Assembly: GCF_001751245.1 (NCBI RefSeq)
Contig: NZ_LJGU01000113.1
Span: 272,411-336,410, forward strand
Length of the DNA: 64,000 nucleotides
Direction: 5' to 3'
From: Streptomyces oceani
GTDB lineage: Bacteria; Actinomycetota; Actinomycetes; Streptomycetales; Streptomycetaceae
The first letter of the stretch is position 1; the number at the start of each line of letters is the position of its first letter. The position numbers and the translations under genes were made by a program. The notes beneath the pieces were generated by a model, which was not told the DNA's origin, did not search any database, and was given only the letters and a program-made list of their open reading frames with translations. Below are positions 9,093-18,223 of the stretch, one piece after another.

Positions 9093-11180
9093 TCAGTCGC
9101 TGAGCGGATTGCTGACGGTGACGTACACCGACTGGGTGTCGACCGGCCCGATCAGTTCGTCCATCCCCTGCAACCGGGTCAGCAGGTTGGCCTTGCAGCG
9201 CAGCTCCGGTGCTTCCAGGAGCATCCGAGGCAGCGGGGACACCGGCTCGTCGGTCGTACCGTCGGCCGCCGTACGCAGGAACCGCCGGAACGCGGACAGC
9301 AGCTCCGCCTCCTCGGCCAGTCCGGCGTACCCGAACGCTCCGACGAGCCCGAACACGTTGTTGATCGCCAGGTAGTAGGCGAAGCGCTCGTTGACCACCT
9401 CGTCCGCCACGTACGAGTCGCTGGCGACACCCGCGGACGGCAGCCGCCCCTCGATGGCGGCACGGTGTGAGGCACGGAAGTAGTAGCCCTGGTTGTCCCG
9501 GTAGCGACCGCCGAGCGGCCACCCTTCCCCGTCGAGCAGCACCACGGTGTTCTGCTGATGGGCTTCCAGGGCGATGCCCGCGTACGCGTCCAGCCAGAGC
9601 ACCGGCCGCACCACCGCCTCCAGATAGCGGGCGAACCACTCCCCCGAGACCTGAGCGACCGGCTTTCGCGTATGGTCCGCGAGGCATCGCACGACCTGGG
9701 ACAGCCGGGAGCGCAGCCCCGGCTGTCGGCCCCCGGACCAGGGCCGCGGGGACGTGAGGGAAGCGACACAGACGGCGTCGTCACCGCAGGCGAAGGGGTT
9801 GTGCCGGATCACGGTGTCCAACCCGGGCAGAGGCGTGCCACCCCGGTCGTTCACCCCGATCCAGGCCGGGTCACGGACGATGTCGAAGTCGGGATGCGCG
9901 GCCTGCCAGGCAGCTTCCAGCCCGCCCCGCAACAGGCGGTGCACCTCAACACCGCGCAGCAGTTCCTTGCGGAGGTTCTCGCGCCGTGAGTTGGTGATCC
10001 GCAGCCCGAGCGAGAGCTTGAGCATGGCCGGCGCGCCGGGCTGGTACACCGTACGCACCGAGGAGGTCGGATACCACAAGTCGCCGCCGACGCCCAGGTC
10101 GTGCAGCAGCCCGGTGTCGAGCAGCTCCGCGACCGCTGGACGCTCGCGCACCTCACGGGCCTGCCATGGATGAAGCGGCAGCAACGCGCAACCAGCGGGC
10201 GCCCGCGCGGCGACAGCGGGCCCCGCGAGCTTGGCGGTGAGGTCACGGACGCGTACGGCATCGTCCGGAGCCTCCCCCGCGGGATGACCGGGCTTCTCGC
10301 ACCACGCCGAGTCACCCGCCAGCACGGCGGGGTCGACCGCCATCCAGTACAGGGGGAAGGCGCCACGCAGCTCGGGGGAGTACGTCCTGGCCTCGCTCTC
10401 GGAGAGCCCTTCGCGGCTCTTCGGAGCGGGATGCGTGGGGTGGCCGAGGAGGAGGCCCTGCTCAGCCTCCAGGAAACGGTCGCTCACTACCGGTTCCGGC
10501 GCGGCGGCCCGCTCAGCGAGGAACACGCCCGTGTGTCGTACGGAGTCAGCGACGCGACCGACGAGCGCTGTCACCTCGTCCGACGGGACCGCGGCCCCGG
10601 ACCGGTGGCCCGACTCTCTGCCGAGCAGCGCCGCGACGGTGACGGCGTCCAACGGCATGGCGTCCGCCGGCGCGTTCTCGAACTGCGGGGGGCCGAAGCG
10701 ATGCCAGCCCGTTGTGGACCAGTGGTGCACCCGTACGCACAGGGCCGTCGCGCTTGCGGGCAGCGGCACCCGGAGTGTCTCACCGGCGGGCGCGGCCAGC
10801 CCGGTCTCCCGTGCCCAGCAGCGCAGCAGGTTCTCCGTCCCCGAGACGTCCGCGACCGCGTGGGGGTCGGAGCGACCGAACGACGTGCCGTACGGCCGGT
10901 GGTCCGGCACCGTGGCCGTGCTCCGGGCGAAGCCGGCGTGCTCCCTCCACCGCTCGGCCTCGCCCGCTCGGAGGCCGTTTACGGGTCCCGGGACGTCGGG
11001 TGCCGAGTCAACGGCCGCCTTCCATGAGGGCCACGGCGCATCCGCCGTACGGTCGTTCGGAAGTGCCTCCGCGGCCGAGTGTTGCCGCGGTACGGCCGCT
11101 TCCGGGGCGCGGGGGGAGTCGTACGGCGTCCGGTGTCCGAGTCTGCCGCGGTGCTCCTCCGGTCCCGAGCGCGCGTTCAC
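9093..11180 (-). CDS. IucA/IucC family NIS siderophore synthetase (proximal copy)
   Basis: 695-residue siderophore synthetase, the promoter-proximal gene of the cluster. Motifs: LGHPTHPAPKSREGL, LPLHPWQAREV, MLKLSLGLRITNSRREN, ALEAHQQNTVVLL and RYRDNQGYYF, all typical of IucA/IucC-type adenylating condensing enzymes. Start is GTG 11180 with a near-perfect AGGAGG eight bases upstream. The first ~105 residues are poorly conserved and Arg/Pro-rich, making it ~100 residues longer than the distal copy. The sequences of the two synthetases differ strongly, consistent with two distinct condensations (one per carboxylate or substrate) rather than a recent duplication. I saw no DmdR/IdeR-type iron box in the 260 bp upstream. 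Confidence 0.9.
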   Translation of the reverse strand: MNARSGPEEHRGRLGHRTPYDSPRAPEAAVPRQHSAAEALPNDRTADAPWPSWKAAVDSAPDVPGPVNGLRAGEAERWREHAGFARSTATVPDHRPYGTSFGRSDPHAVADVSGTENLLRCWARETGLAAPAGETLRVPLPASATALCVRVHHWSTTGWHRFGPPQFENAPADAMPLDAVTVAALLGRESGHRSGAAVPSDEVTALVGRVADSVRHTGVFLAERAAAPEPVVSDRFLEAEQGLLLGHPTHPAPKSREGLSESEARTYSPELRGAFPLYWMAVDPAVLAGDSAWCEKPGHPAGEAPDDAVRVRDLTAKLAGPAVAARAPAGCALLPLHPWQAREVRERPAVAELLDTGLLHDLGVGGDLWYPTSSVRTVYQPGAPAMLKLSLGLRITNSRRENLRKELLRGVEVHRLLRGGLEAAWQAAHPDFDIVRDPAWIGVNDRGGTPLPGLDTVIRHNPFACGDDAVCVASLTSPRPWSGGRQPGLRSRLSQVVRCLADHTRKPVAQVSGEWFARYLEAVVRPVLWLDAYAGIALEAHQQNTVVLLDGEGWPLGGRYRDNQGYYFRASHRAAIEGRLPSAGVASDSYVADEVVNERFAYYLAINNVFGLVGAFGYAGLAEEAELLSAFRRFLRTAADGTTDEPVSPLPRMLLEAPELRCKANLLTRLQGMDELIGPVDTQSVYVTVSNPLSD

Positions 11181-11440
11181 TGCAACGGCCTCCTGTGCTG
11201 TCGACTCGGCTCGCCGAACAGCGGGCCGCGGTCCCCCGTACAGACCAACGAAGGAGGCGGCGCCTGATCACGGTTGGCTCCATGGTCGCCACCATCGGGT
11301 TACGACTTGCAGAGATTTCGTGGGAACCGGGCACCCGGCCGCGCCCGTCCCCCACCTCGCCGTGCATAGTGGGGGCGACTTCGCTCCGGCGGGTCCCGAC
11401 GGTTCCATCAAGAAGATCGACAACAGGGGGAGTTCCATAC

Positions 11441-12628
11441 ATGTCGCTCATAGGCACCACCGTGCGCGGCCGTCGTAGGAGAACGATGGCCATCGCCGCG
11501 GCCGTGGCCGCGCTGGCCGTGACGGCCAGCGCGTGCGGGCCGGAGGAGGACGGCGGGGACGCGAAGGCGAGCGAGGGCAGCGACTCGCAGCCGAGCGGCG
11601 ACCGCAAGCAGGAACTGGGACTGCCCGACGAGCTCCCCAAGGACATCTCCCTGGCGGACATCCAGAAGTGGCTCAACGGCGGCTGGAAGGACTGGGACAA
11701 GGACAAGTGGCTGCGTGAGGCCGAGGACTTCATCAACCCGATCATCGAGGACTTCTGGGACCGCGATCGGATGGGCGACGCGGAGGAGAACGACCGCGAG
11801 CGCGACGTCGACGACTCGGACATCGACCAGGGCGTGACCGATCCGGCCCCGGACGCCGTGAAGGCCGCCAAGGTCCCGACGCCCTACACCGAGAAGGCAC
11901 CGCCGGTGGGCAAGATCTTCATGGAGACCCCGAAGGGCTCCATGGTCTGTTCCGGAGCGGTCATCAAGGACCCGAAGAACCCCGGCAAGTCCAACCTCGT
12001 GGCCACCGCCGGACACTGCGTCCACGGCGGCAAGGGCAAGGGCTGGTTCCGCAACGTCGTGTTCGTGCCGCAGTTCAACAACAAGGGCCTGTCCTCCGAG
12101 CAGTTGCAGAACGCGCCGAAGAAGGACGTGGCGCCGAACGGCGTGTACTGGGCCGAGCGGGCACGTACCACCGACTTCTGGATCAACAACGGGTCCACGA
12201 GCGGTGGCAACGGCGCCCCGCAGGACTTCGCGGTGCTCAAGGTGCGTCCGGAGGAGAAGAGCAACACCCGGAGCCTTGAGGAGGCCGTCGGCGGCGCCGT
12301 CGAGGCGGACTTCGACACTCCCGGTGTGAAGAACATCCCGAGCCTGACCGCCCGTGGCTATCCCGCGGCTCCGCCGTACAGCGGCGAGACGATGTACGCC
12401 TGCAAGGACAAGCCGAGCCGACTCTCCCTGGACCCACAGCAGCCCACGATGTACCGCGTCGGCTGCACCATGACCGGTGGTTCCTCCGGTGGCCCGTGGC
12501 TGAGCGCGGACGGCGAGAAACTGCTGTCCGTCACCTCGATCGGCCCACTCGACCACACCTGGCTCGCGGGGCCCGCCCTGGACAAGAAGGCCAAGGCCGT
12601 CTTCGACGCCGTGAGCAACCAGGGCTGA
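11441..12628 (+). CDS. Secreted trypsin-like serine protease, lipoprotein-like signal (tandem copy 1)
   Basis: 395-residue exported protein. The N-terminus has a basic head, a hydrophobic core and VTASAC, a relaxed lipobox with Cys at about residue 32, so lipid anchoring is likely. A charged, Trp-rich segment (GGWKDWDKDKWLREA) precedes a chymotrypsin-fold domain with VATAGHCVHG (His), PQDFAVLKV (Asp) and TMTGGSSGGPWL (Ser). Start: ATG 11441 with GGGGGAG nine bases upstream; the frame is open far upstream but only as antisense to the siderophore gene. It is followed 16 bp later by a close paralogue. The substrate is unknown. Confidence 0.85.
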   Translation: MSLIGTTVRGRRRRTMAIAAAVAALAVTASACGPEEDGGDAKASEGSDSQPSGDRKQELGLPDELPKDISLADIQKWLNGGWKDWDKDKWLREAEDFINPIIEDFWDRDRMGDAEENDRERDVDDSDIDQGVTDPAPDAVKAAKVPTPYTEKAPPVGKIFMETPKGSMVCSGAVIKDPKNPGKSNLVATAGHCVHGGKGKGWFRNVVFVPQFNNKGLSSEQLQNAPKKDVAPNGVYWAERARTTDFWINNGSTSGGNGAPQDFAVLKVRPEEKSNTRSLEEAVGGAVEADFDTPGVKNIPSLTARGYPAAPPYSGETMYACKDKPSRLSLDPQQPTMYRVGCTMTGGSSGGPWLSADGEKLLSVTSIGPLDHTWLAGPALDKKAKAVFDAVSNQG

Positions 12629-12644
12629 ACGGGGCACACTGAGA

Positions 12645-13835
12645 ATGTCATTCACGACCAGGACGGGCCGCCAGCGCCCCGTACTCGCCGCGACGGCCCT
12701 CGTCGCCGCTCTCCTCGTCACCGCCACCGCCTGCACCGGAGGTGACGAGGAGAAGGACTCGGGCAAGTCCGACCCGAGCGCTTCCGAGCAGCCGGGCGCG
12801 AAGGAGGACTCCCTCGCGGAGCAGATCCCGGAAGAGCTGATCAAGGACCTCGACAAGTGGAAGCAGGGAGGCTGGAAGGACTGGGACAAGGACAAGTGGC
12901 TGCGTGAGGCCAAGGAGTTCGCCAACCCCTACCTTCCGGACCACTGGAAGTCGGACCGGATCGAGAAGGCGCAGGGCAACGACAACACGGTGCCGGCGAA
13001 CATCGAGACGACCGCCGACGCCACCGACAAGGCGCCGAGCAAGGTGTCGGCCGAGCCCGTCGACACTCCGTACTCCGAGAACGCGGCACCCGCCGGCAAG
13101 ATCTTCATGGAGACCCCGGACGGTCCCATGGTCTGTTCCGGAACCGTGGTGAAGGACCCGCGTAATCCGGGCAAGTCCAACCTGGTGGCCACCGCCGGAC
13201 ACTGCGTCCACGGCGGCAAGGGCAAGGGCTGGTTCCGCAACATCATGTTCGTGCCCGCCTACAACAACTCCGGGTTGTCCGCGGCGGACGTCAACGGTGC
13301 GGCACGGAGCGACGTCCATCCGTACAACGACTGGTGGGTGGAGTGGATTCAGACCACCAACTACTGGATGAACGAGGGCAGCGAGAACGGCGGTGGCGGC
13401 GCCCAGCAGGACTTCGCCGTGATGAAGGTCCGCTCGGACCCGAACACCGGCAAGTCCCTCGAGGAAACGGTGGGGACCGCCGTGAAGATCAACTTCAACG
13501 CCCCGTCCACCGACGGATTCGCCAGCATGAGTTCGTACGGCTACCCCGCTGAGTCGCCCTACAAGGGCGCACGGATGTTCCAGTGCGCCGACAAGCCGGG
13601 CCGCTTCACGCTGGACCCGTCGCAGCCCTCGATGTACCGCATCGGCTGCACGATGACCGGTGGCATGTCCGGGGGCGGCATGTTCGCCGCGGGACAGGAC
13701 GGCAAGGCACAGCTGATCTCGGTCAACTCCCTCATCGACCGTCCGGATGTGAGTTACGCCGCGGGCCCACGACTGGGGAAGGCGGCCAAGGGCGTCTTCG
13801 AGGCGATCAGCGAGAAGTACGCGAGCAGCAACTGA
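12645..13835 (+). CDS. Secreted trypsin-like serine protease, lipoprotein-like signal (tandem copy 2)
   Basis: 396-residue paralogue of the preceding gene. It has a signal peptide ending LLVTATAC (lipobox Cys near residue 30), the same GGWKDWDKDKWLREA segment, VATAGHCVHGGKGKGWF (His), AQQDFAVMKV (Asp) and TMTGGMSGGGMF (Ser). The residues after the nucleophile differ (GG-M instead of GP-W in copy 1), which could change oxyanion or S1 geometry. Two DNA stretches of 42 and 57 bp are identical between the copies. It is cotranscribed with copy 1 and followed by a strong terminator at 13873-13911. Confidence 0.85.
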   Translation: MSFTTRTGRQRPVLAATALVAALLVTATACTGGDEEKDSGKSDPSASEQPGAKEDSLAEQIPEELIKDLDKWKQGGWKDWDKDKWLREAKEFANPYLPDHWKSDRIEKAQGNDNTVPANIETTADATDKAPSKVSAEPVDTPYSENAAPAGKIFMETPDGPMVCSGTVVKDPRNPGKSNLVATAGHCVHGGKGKGWFRNIMFVPAYNNSGLSAADVNGAARSDVHPYNDWWVEWIQTTNYWMNEGSENGGGGAQQDFAVMKVRSDPNTGKSLEETVGTAVKINFNAPSTDGFASMSSYGYPAESPYKGARMFQCADKPGRFTLDPSQPSMYRIGCTMTGGMSGGGMFAAGQDGKAQLISVNSLIDRPDVSYAAGPRLGKAAKGVFEAISEKYASSN

Positions 13836-13872
13836 GCGTTGCGCACCGTCCGCGGTCTACGCACGCGGAGGA

Positions 13873-13911
13873 GGGGTCCGTACTGCCGGTGTCACCGGGA
13901 GTACGGACCCC
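13873..13911. terminator. Strong terminator hairpin after the protease pair
   Basis: GGGGTCCGTACT and AGTACGGACCCC form a perfect 12-bp stem around a 15-nt loop that can itself pair. It sits between the convergent protease and hflX genes, so it probably works in both directions. Confidence 0.8.
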
Positions 13912-13977
13912 GCTCGCTGTTCGGGTGTCCCGCGGGCCCGCACCCCTCGGGTCGGCGGGCCCGGGGTGCGGTGTGCA

Positions 13978-15474
13978 TCAGGGCTGTGCGGAGGGCGCGT
14001 ACGTGCCCAACTCGGCGGCCAACTCCTCGTGCACCCGCGCCTTGAGCAGGGTGCCCTCCGCGGTGTGCTCCTCGGACAGCACCTCGCCCTCGGTGTACAC
14101 ACGGGAAACCAGCGCGCCCTGGGTGTAGGGCAGCAGGACCTCCGTCTCCACCGAAGGGCGCGGCAACTCCTCGTCCAACAGCGCCCGCAGCTCGGCCACC
14201 CCCTGGCCCGTACGGGCGGAGACGACGAGCGCGTGCTTCTCCTGTCGCAGCAGCCGCTGCAGGACGAGTGGATCGGCCGCGTCGGCCTTGTTGACCACCA
14301 CGATCTCGGGCACCTCGGCGGCGCCCACGTCCCGGATCACCGCCCGCACCGAAGCCAGTTGCTCCTCGGGAGCCGGGTGTGATCCGTCCACCACGTGCAG
14401 GACCAGATCGGCGTCACCGACCTCCTCCATGGTCGAGCGGAACGCCTCGACGAGGTGGTGTGGGAGGTGGCGCACGAACCCCACCGTGTCCGCGAGCGTG
14501 TACGCCCGGCCACTCGGGGTCTCCGCCTTGCGCACCGTCGGGTCGAGGGTGGCGAACAGCGAGTTCTCCACCAGCACTCCAGCCCCGGTCAGCCGGTTGA
14601 GCAACGACGACTTGCCGGCGTTGGTGTAGCCGGCGATGGCTACCGACGGCACCTTGTGCCGTTTGCGGTCCTGTCGCTGGACATCGCGGCTGGTCTTCAT
14701 CTCCGCGATCTGCCGGCGCATCTTCGCCATCTTCTCGCGGATACGCCTACGGTCGGTCTCGATCTTCGTCTCACCGGGACCACGGGTGGCCATCCCGCCT
14801 CCCGCGGAGCCGGAACCACCACCGCCCATCTGTCGGGAGAGCGACTGGCCCCAACCACGCAGCCTCGGCAGCATGTACTGCATCTGTGCCAGCGCGACCT
14901 GGGCCTTGCCCTCACGCGACTTGGCGTGCTGCGCGAAGATGTCGAGGATCAGCGCGGTCCGGTCGACAACCTTCACCTTGACGACGTCCTCAAGGTGAAT
15001 CAGCTGGCCCGGGGTGAGTTCACCGTCGCAGACGACGGTGTCGGCACCGGCCTCCAGGACCAGGTCTCGGAGCTCCTCCGCCTTGCCGGAACCGATGTAC
15101 GTGGCCGGGTCCGGCTTGTCCCGGCGCTGCACGACGCCTTCGAGCACCTGGGCACCCGCCGTCTCCGCGAGCGCCGCCAGCTCCGCCAGGGAGTTGTCGG
15201 CGTCCTCGGCCGTGCCTGAGGTCCAGACCCCGACGAGCACCACGCGCTCCAGCCGGAGCTGGCGATACTCGACCTCGGTGACATCCTCCAGCTCGGTGGA
15301 CAGGCCGACCACCCGGCGAAGCGCCGCTCGGTCGGTGCGGTCGTGTTGTTCGCCGTCGCGCTGACCGTCGGTGTCGTCACCCCAAGCAACGTCCTCTTCC
15401 ATCAGGGCGTCAGCTCGGCGGGTCGACCCGGCGATGCGCTGGCCGGCATGCGGAAGGGAAGAAGAGAAGGTCAA
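13978..15474 (-). CDS. hflX: Ribosome-associated GTPase HflX
   Basis: 498-residue HflX-type TRAFAC GTPase that binds the 50S subunit and rescues or splits stalled ribosomes under stress. The N-terminal glycine-rich HflX domain contains PATYIGSGKAEEL and a GGGGSGSAGGGMATRGPGETKIE loop region. The G domain has GYTNAGKSS (G1), DTVGFVRHLP (G3) and VVNKAD (G4). Start: TTG 15474 behind AAGGAAG; the encoded N-terminus (MTFSSSLPHAGQR...ALMEEDVAW) resembles Streptomyces homologues, while ATG 15402 (MEEDVAW) is an alternative. It lies 222 bp downstream of rshA in the same direction. Confidence 0.94.
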   Translation of the reverse strand: MTFSSSLPHAGQRIAGSTRRADALMEEDVAWGDDTDGQRDGEQHDRTDRAALRRVVGLSTELEDVTEVEYRQLRLERVVLVGVWTSGTAEDADNSLAELAALAETAGAQVLEGVVQRRDKPDPATYIGSGKAEELRDLVLEAGADTVVCDGELTPGQLIHLEDVVKVKVVDRTALILDIFAQHAKSREGKAQVALAQMQYMLPRLRGWGQSLSRQMGGGGSGSAGGGMATRGPGETKIETDRRRIREKMAKMRRQIAEMKTSRDVQRQDRKRHKVPSVAIAGYTNAGKSSLLNRLTGAGVLVENSLFATLDPTVRKAETPSGRAYTLADTVGFVRHLPHHLVEAFRSTMEEVGDADLVLHVVDGSHPAPEEQLASVRAVIRDVGAAEVPEIVVVNKADAADPLVLQRLLRQEKHALVVSARTGQGVAELRALLDEELPRPSVETEVLLPYTQGALVSRVYTEGEVLSEEHTAEGTLLKARVHEELAAELGTYAPSAQP

Positions 15475-15590
15475 TGGCTTCCTTACGTAGCGGGAGCGGG
15501 TGCGAGACCCCTATGCCAGCCGAAACGCTCACGGCACCCGGATGATTCCCCACGAAGGGCGGCAGCAGACGGGCCCGGCTTGCCCAAATC

Positions 15591-15602
15591 GTGACACGTC
15601 AC
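15591..15602. promoter_or_regulatory. Palindrome GTGAC-AC-GTCAC upstream of hflX
   Basis: An inverted repeat of 5-bp arms with a 2-bp centre, followed a few bases later by a second CACGTCAC. It is in the 222-bp gap before hflX, about 117 bp upstream of its start, where a promoter would lie. The binding protein is unknown. Confidence 0.35.
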
Positions 15603-15696
15603 ATGCCGCACGTCACCGCATTTACGCCCCTGGCAGCGCCCGGCCATCTGCCAGGCCGCTGGGCCGCCCAGCCGTCCCCGGCGGCCGAGCGGCGGC

Positions 15697-18039
15697 TCAG
15701 CCACCCGCCGGAAGACGTCGACCGGCGCGGCTGACGTCGTACACCCCGGGCACCCGCCGCATCGCGCGCATCAGCGCGGGAAGCCGGGTCGCGTCCGGCA
15801 GCCGCAGGGTGTAGGTGTGGCGCACCCGCTGCTCGCGTGGCGGCTCCACGTCCGCCGACACGACCGCGGCGCCCTGCACCGCGATAGTCTCGGTGAGATC
15901 GGCGAGCAGTTGGGGGCGCCCGAACGCCTCCGCGAGCAGCGTGACCTGGCAGCCCGTGGCGTGCCGCAGCCAGCGCACGGACACGGTGGAACCGCCCGCG
16001 GCGGCCATGCTGCCGGCGGTGTGGCAACTGTCCCGGTGCACCGTGACCGTGCCGCCGTGCACCTCGAAGCCGGTGACCGCGTCGGGCGGCACGGGCGTGC
16101 AGCAGTTGGCCAACCGTACGGCCGTGTCCGGACTCCCGACGACCTCGGAGACTGCGGCGTCGGCCTCTGTGCCGGCCGGCTCGCCGGAGGGCTCGCCCGG
16201 CGCGGTGCTGTCCGCACCGAGAGCGGCTGGCTGTGCGCTAACCGTGACCAACTCCTCCGAGGCGTCCGGAGGATTCGGTGGACCCGTATCCTCCGGTGCG
16301 CCCGTACGGTCCGCCGCGCTGTCGGGGGCTCGTACCACGGCGGCCGCGGACCCGGGCCGGGCACCGGATGGAACGTCGGCGGCCCGGGTCTCCGGGTCGG
16401 ACAGCGCGGTGGCCGCCACCGGCTCGGCATCGGAGGGCCCCGGGTGGGCGGCCAGCCACTGGCGGATCGCCAGCCGGGCCGCGGGCGTACGCGCGTGGTC
16501 AAGCCACTCCGGCGCTGGCGCGTACGTGGCGGCGGCGCTCGCCGGAGCCAAAAACAGCTGGACCGCGTCGGCGTCCCGCAACACGGTGTTCAGCGCCGTC
16601 AATCGTCCATTGACACGGACACCGATGCACCGGTGCGCGGCCGTACCGTGCCGGGCGTAGGCGGCGTCGACGCAGCTGGCCCCAGCCGGCAGCGACAGGA
16701 CGCCGCTGGACTCCCGAGCGGCGTCCTCACCGCCGTCCGGGCAGTAGACGGTGATCTCCCGATCCTCCGCGAGTTCCTCCCGCAGCTCGCTCCAGAACGT
16801 GTCCGGGTCGGAGGCGTGGCTCTGCCACTCCAGCAATCGGGACAGCCAGCCCGGACGCGTGGAGTCCGCGACCGGCTCGTCGGTCCGTTCGCCCGTGCCG
16901 ACACCCACGGCAGACCCGTCACCCGGCGGTCGCGGGGTCGCCGCGGGCTGGGTGGCGTCCGGGTCACCGAGGGCGATCACGCCTGCCTCGGCGATCCGGT
17001 GCATGCGTCCGGTACGGATCAGCACCTCGGCGACCTGGCCCGACGCGTCCGCGAAGGCGGTGTGCAGCGACTGGTACAGGTTGAACTTGGGAGCCGCCAC
17101 GAAGTCCTTGAACTCCGACATCACCGGCACGAAGCAGGTGTGCAGCTCCCCCAGCGCCGCGTAACAGTCGGCGTCCTCGGAAACCAGGATCATCAGGCGG
17201 CCGTAGTCACACGGACCCAGCTCGCCCCGCTTGCGCAGAAGCCGGTGCACGGAGAGCACATGGCGCGGGCGGATGAGCACTTGGGCGTCGATCTGGGCCT
17301 CGCGCAGTATGGACCGCACGTGCGCTGCGACCTGGGTGAGCGGGTCCGCGCCCTGCCGGTGGGTGTCGACAAGCTCCTGGGCCCGTGCGTGCTCGGACGG
17401 CAACAGGATGCCGAAGACGAGGTCCTCCAGCTCCCGCTTCAGGGCCTGCACCCCGAGCCGTTCCGCGAGCGGGATGAGGACGTCGCTCGTCACCTTCGCG
17501 ATCCGGACCTGTTTCTCCGGGCGCATCACGGAGAGAGTACGCATGTTGTGCAGTCGGTCCGCCAGCTTGATCGCCATGACCCGGACGTCGCTGCCGGTGG
17601 CCAGGAGCATCTTGCGAAAGGTCTCCGACTCGGCGGCCTCACCGTAGTCCACCTTCTCCAACTTCGTGACGCCGTCCACCAGGTGCGCCACCTCGGCCCC
17701 GAACTCCTCGCGCACCTGGGCCAACGTCACCTCGGTGTCCTCGACGGTGTCGTGCAACAGGGAAGCGGTGAGGGTGGTTTGCTCCGCGCCCAGTTGGGCC
17801 AGGATCAGGGTGACCGCCAGCGGATGCGTGATGTAGGGCTCGCCACTCTTGCGCCGTTGCCCACGGTGCGAGGACTCGGCGAGGAGGTATCCCCTGCGCA
17901 GCGCGTCCACGTCCGCTCCCGGATGATGGGCACGGTGCGCCTGTACGACATGCTCGATGGCGTCGGGGACCCCACTCCGTGGCGCGGGTCCGAGCAGAGC
18001 AACGCGACTGAGCCTGCGAAGGCTTCGCACCGCACCCAT
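15697..18039 (-). CDS. rshA: Second RelA/SpoT homologue (RshA type)
   Basis: 780-residue RSH-family protein. The hydrolase HD domain looks intact (HRGQRRKSGEPYITHPL, LLHDTVEDT, ADRLHNMRTL). The synthetase region keeps PKFNLYQSLHT, an Asp in CDYGRLMILVSEDADCY and the Glu of AEVLIRTGRMH, but it has L where QIRT is usual and lacks the GIAAHWxYK element, so its activity is uncertain. A TGS-like segment (EITVYCPDGG) and a C-terminal ACT-like domain follow, separated by a long Ala/Pro-rich insert with CC (LANCCTPVPPDAVTGF). Start: ATG 18039 preceded by GGGAGG; a TTG at 18054 is also possible. S. coelicolor has two such proteins, RelA and RshA; this context fits the second. Confidence 0.88.
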   Translation of the reverse strand: MGAVRSLRRLSRVALLGPAPRSGVPDAIEHVVQAHRAHHPGADVDALRRGYLLAESSHRGQRRKSGEPYITHPLAVTLILAQLGAEQTTLTASLLHDTVEDTEVTLAQVREEFGAEVAHLVDGVTKLEKVDYGEAAESETFRKMLLATGSDVRVMAIKLADRLHNMRTLSVMRPEKQVRIAKVTSDVLIPLAERLGVQALKRELEDLVFGILLPSEHARAQELVDTHRQGADPLTQVAAHVRSILREAQIDAQVLIRPRHVLSVHRLLRKRGELGPCDYGRLMILVSEDADCYAALGELHTCFVPVMSEFKDFVAAPKFNLYQSLHTAFADASGQVAEVLIRTGRMHRIAEAGVIALGDPDATQPAATPRPPGDGSAVGVGTGERTDEPVADSTRPGWLSRLLEWQSHASDPDTFWSELREELAEDREITVYCPDGGEDAARESSGVLSLPAGASCVDAAYARHGTAAHRCIGVRVNGRLTALNTVLRDADAVQLFLAPASAAATYAPAPEWLDHARTPAARLAIRQWLAAHPGPSDAEPVAATALSDPETRAADVPSGARPGSAAAVVRAPDSAADRTGAPEDTGPPNPPDASEELVTVSAQPAALGADSTAPGEPSGEPAGTEADAAVSEVVGSPDTAVRLANCCTPVPPDAVTGFEVHGGTVTVHRDSCHTAGSMAAAGGSTVSVRWLRHATGCQVTLLAEAFGRPQLLADLTETIAVQGAAVVSADVEPPREQRVRHTYTLRLPDATRLPALMRAMRRVPGVYDVSRAGRRLPAGG

Positions 18040-18223
18040 TGGCACCTCCCGCAACTGGACACCCCGGGGCCCGGATGCCGTTCCCGAGTCCGTGAATGCT
18101 ACACAGCCCCGTATCGACTGCTCAGCCTGTGGCAGCCGAGGAGCGTCGGATCACCCAATCGAGCGACGCGGTAATCCGCCATCGCCGTCCGAAAGGCTGG
18201 CACCCGGCGCTTCCCGCCTGTCC

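Noticed and set aside
11181..11440. Iron box (DmdR/IdeR) upstream of the siderophore cluster
   Set aside because: I looked for TTAGGTTAGGCTAACCTAA-like sequence in this gap and found nothing close.
15817..18174. 785-codon plus-strand frame opposite rshA
   Set aside because: Antisense shadow of rshA with no protein-like features.
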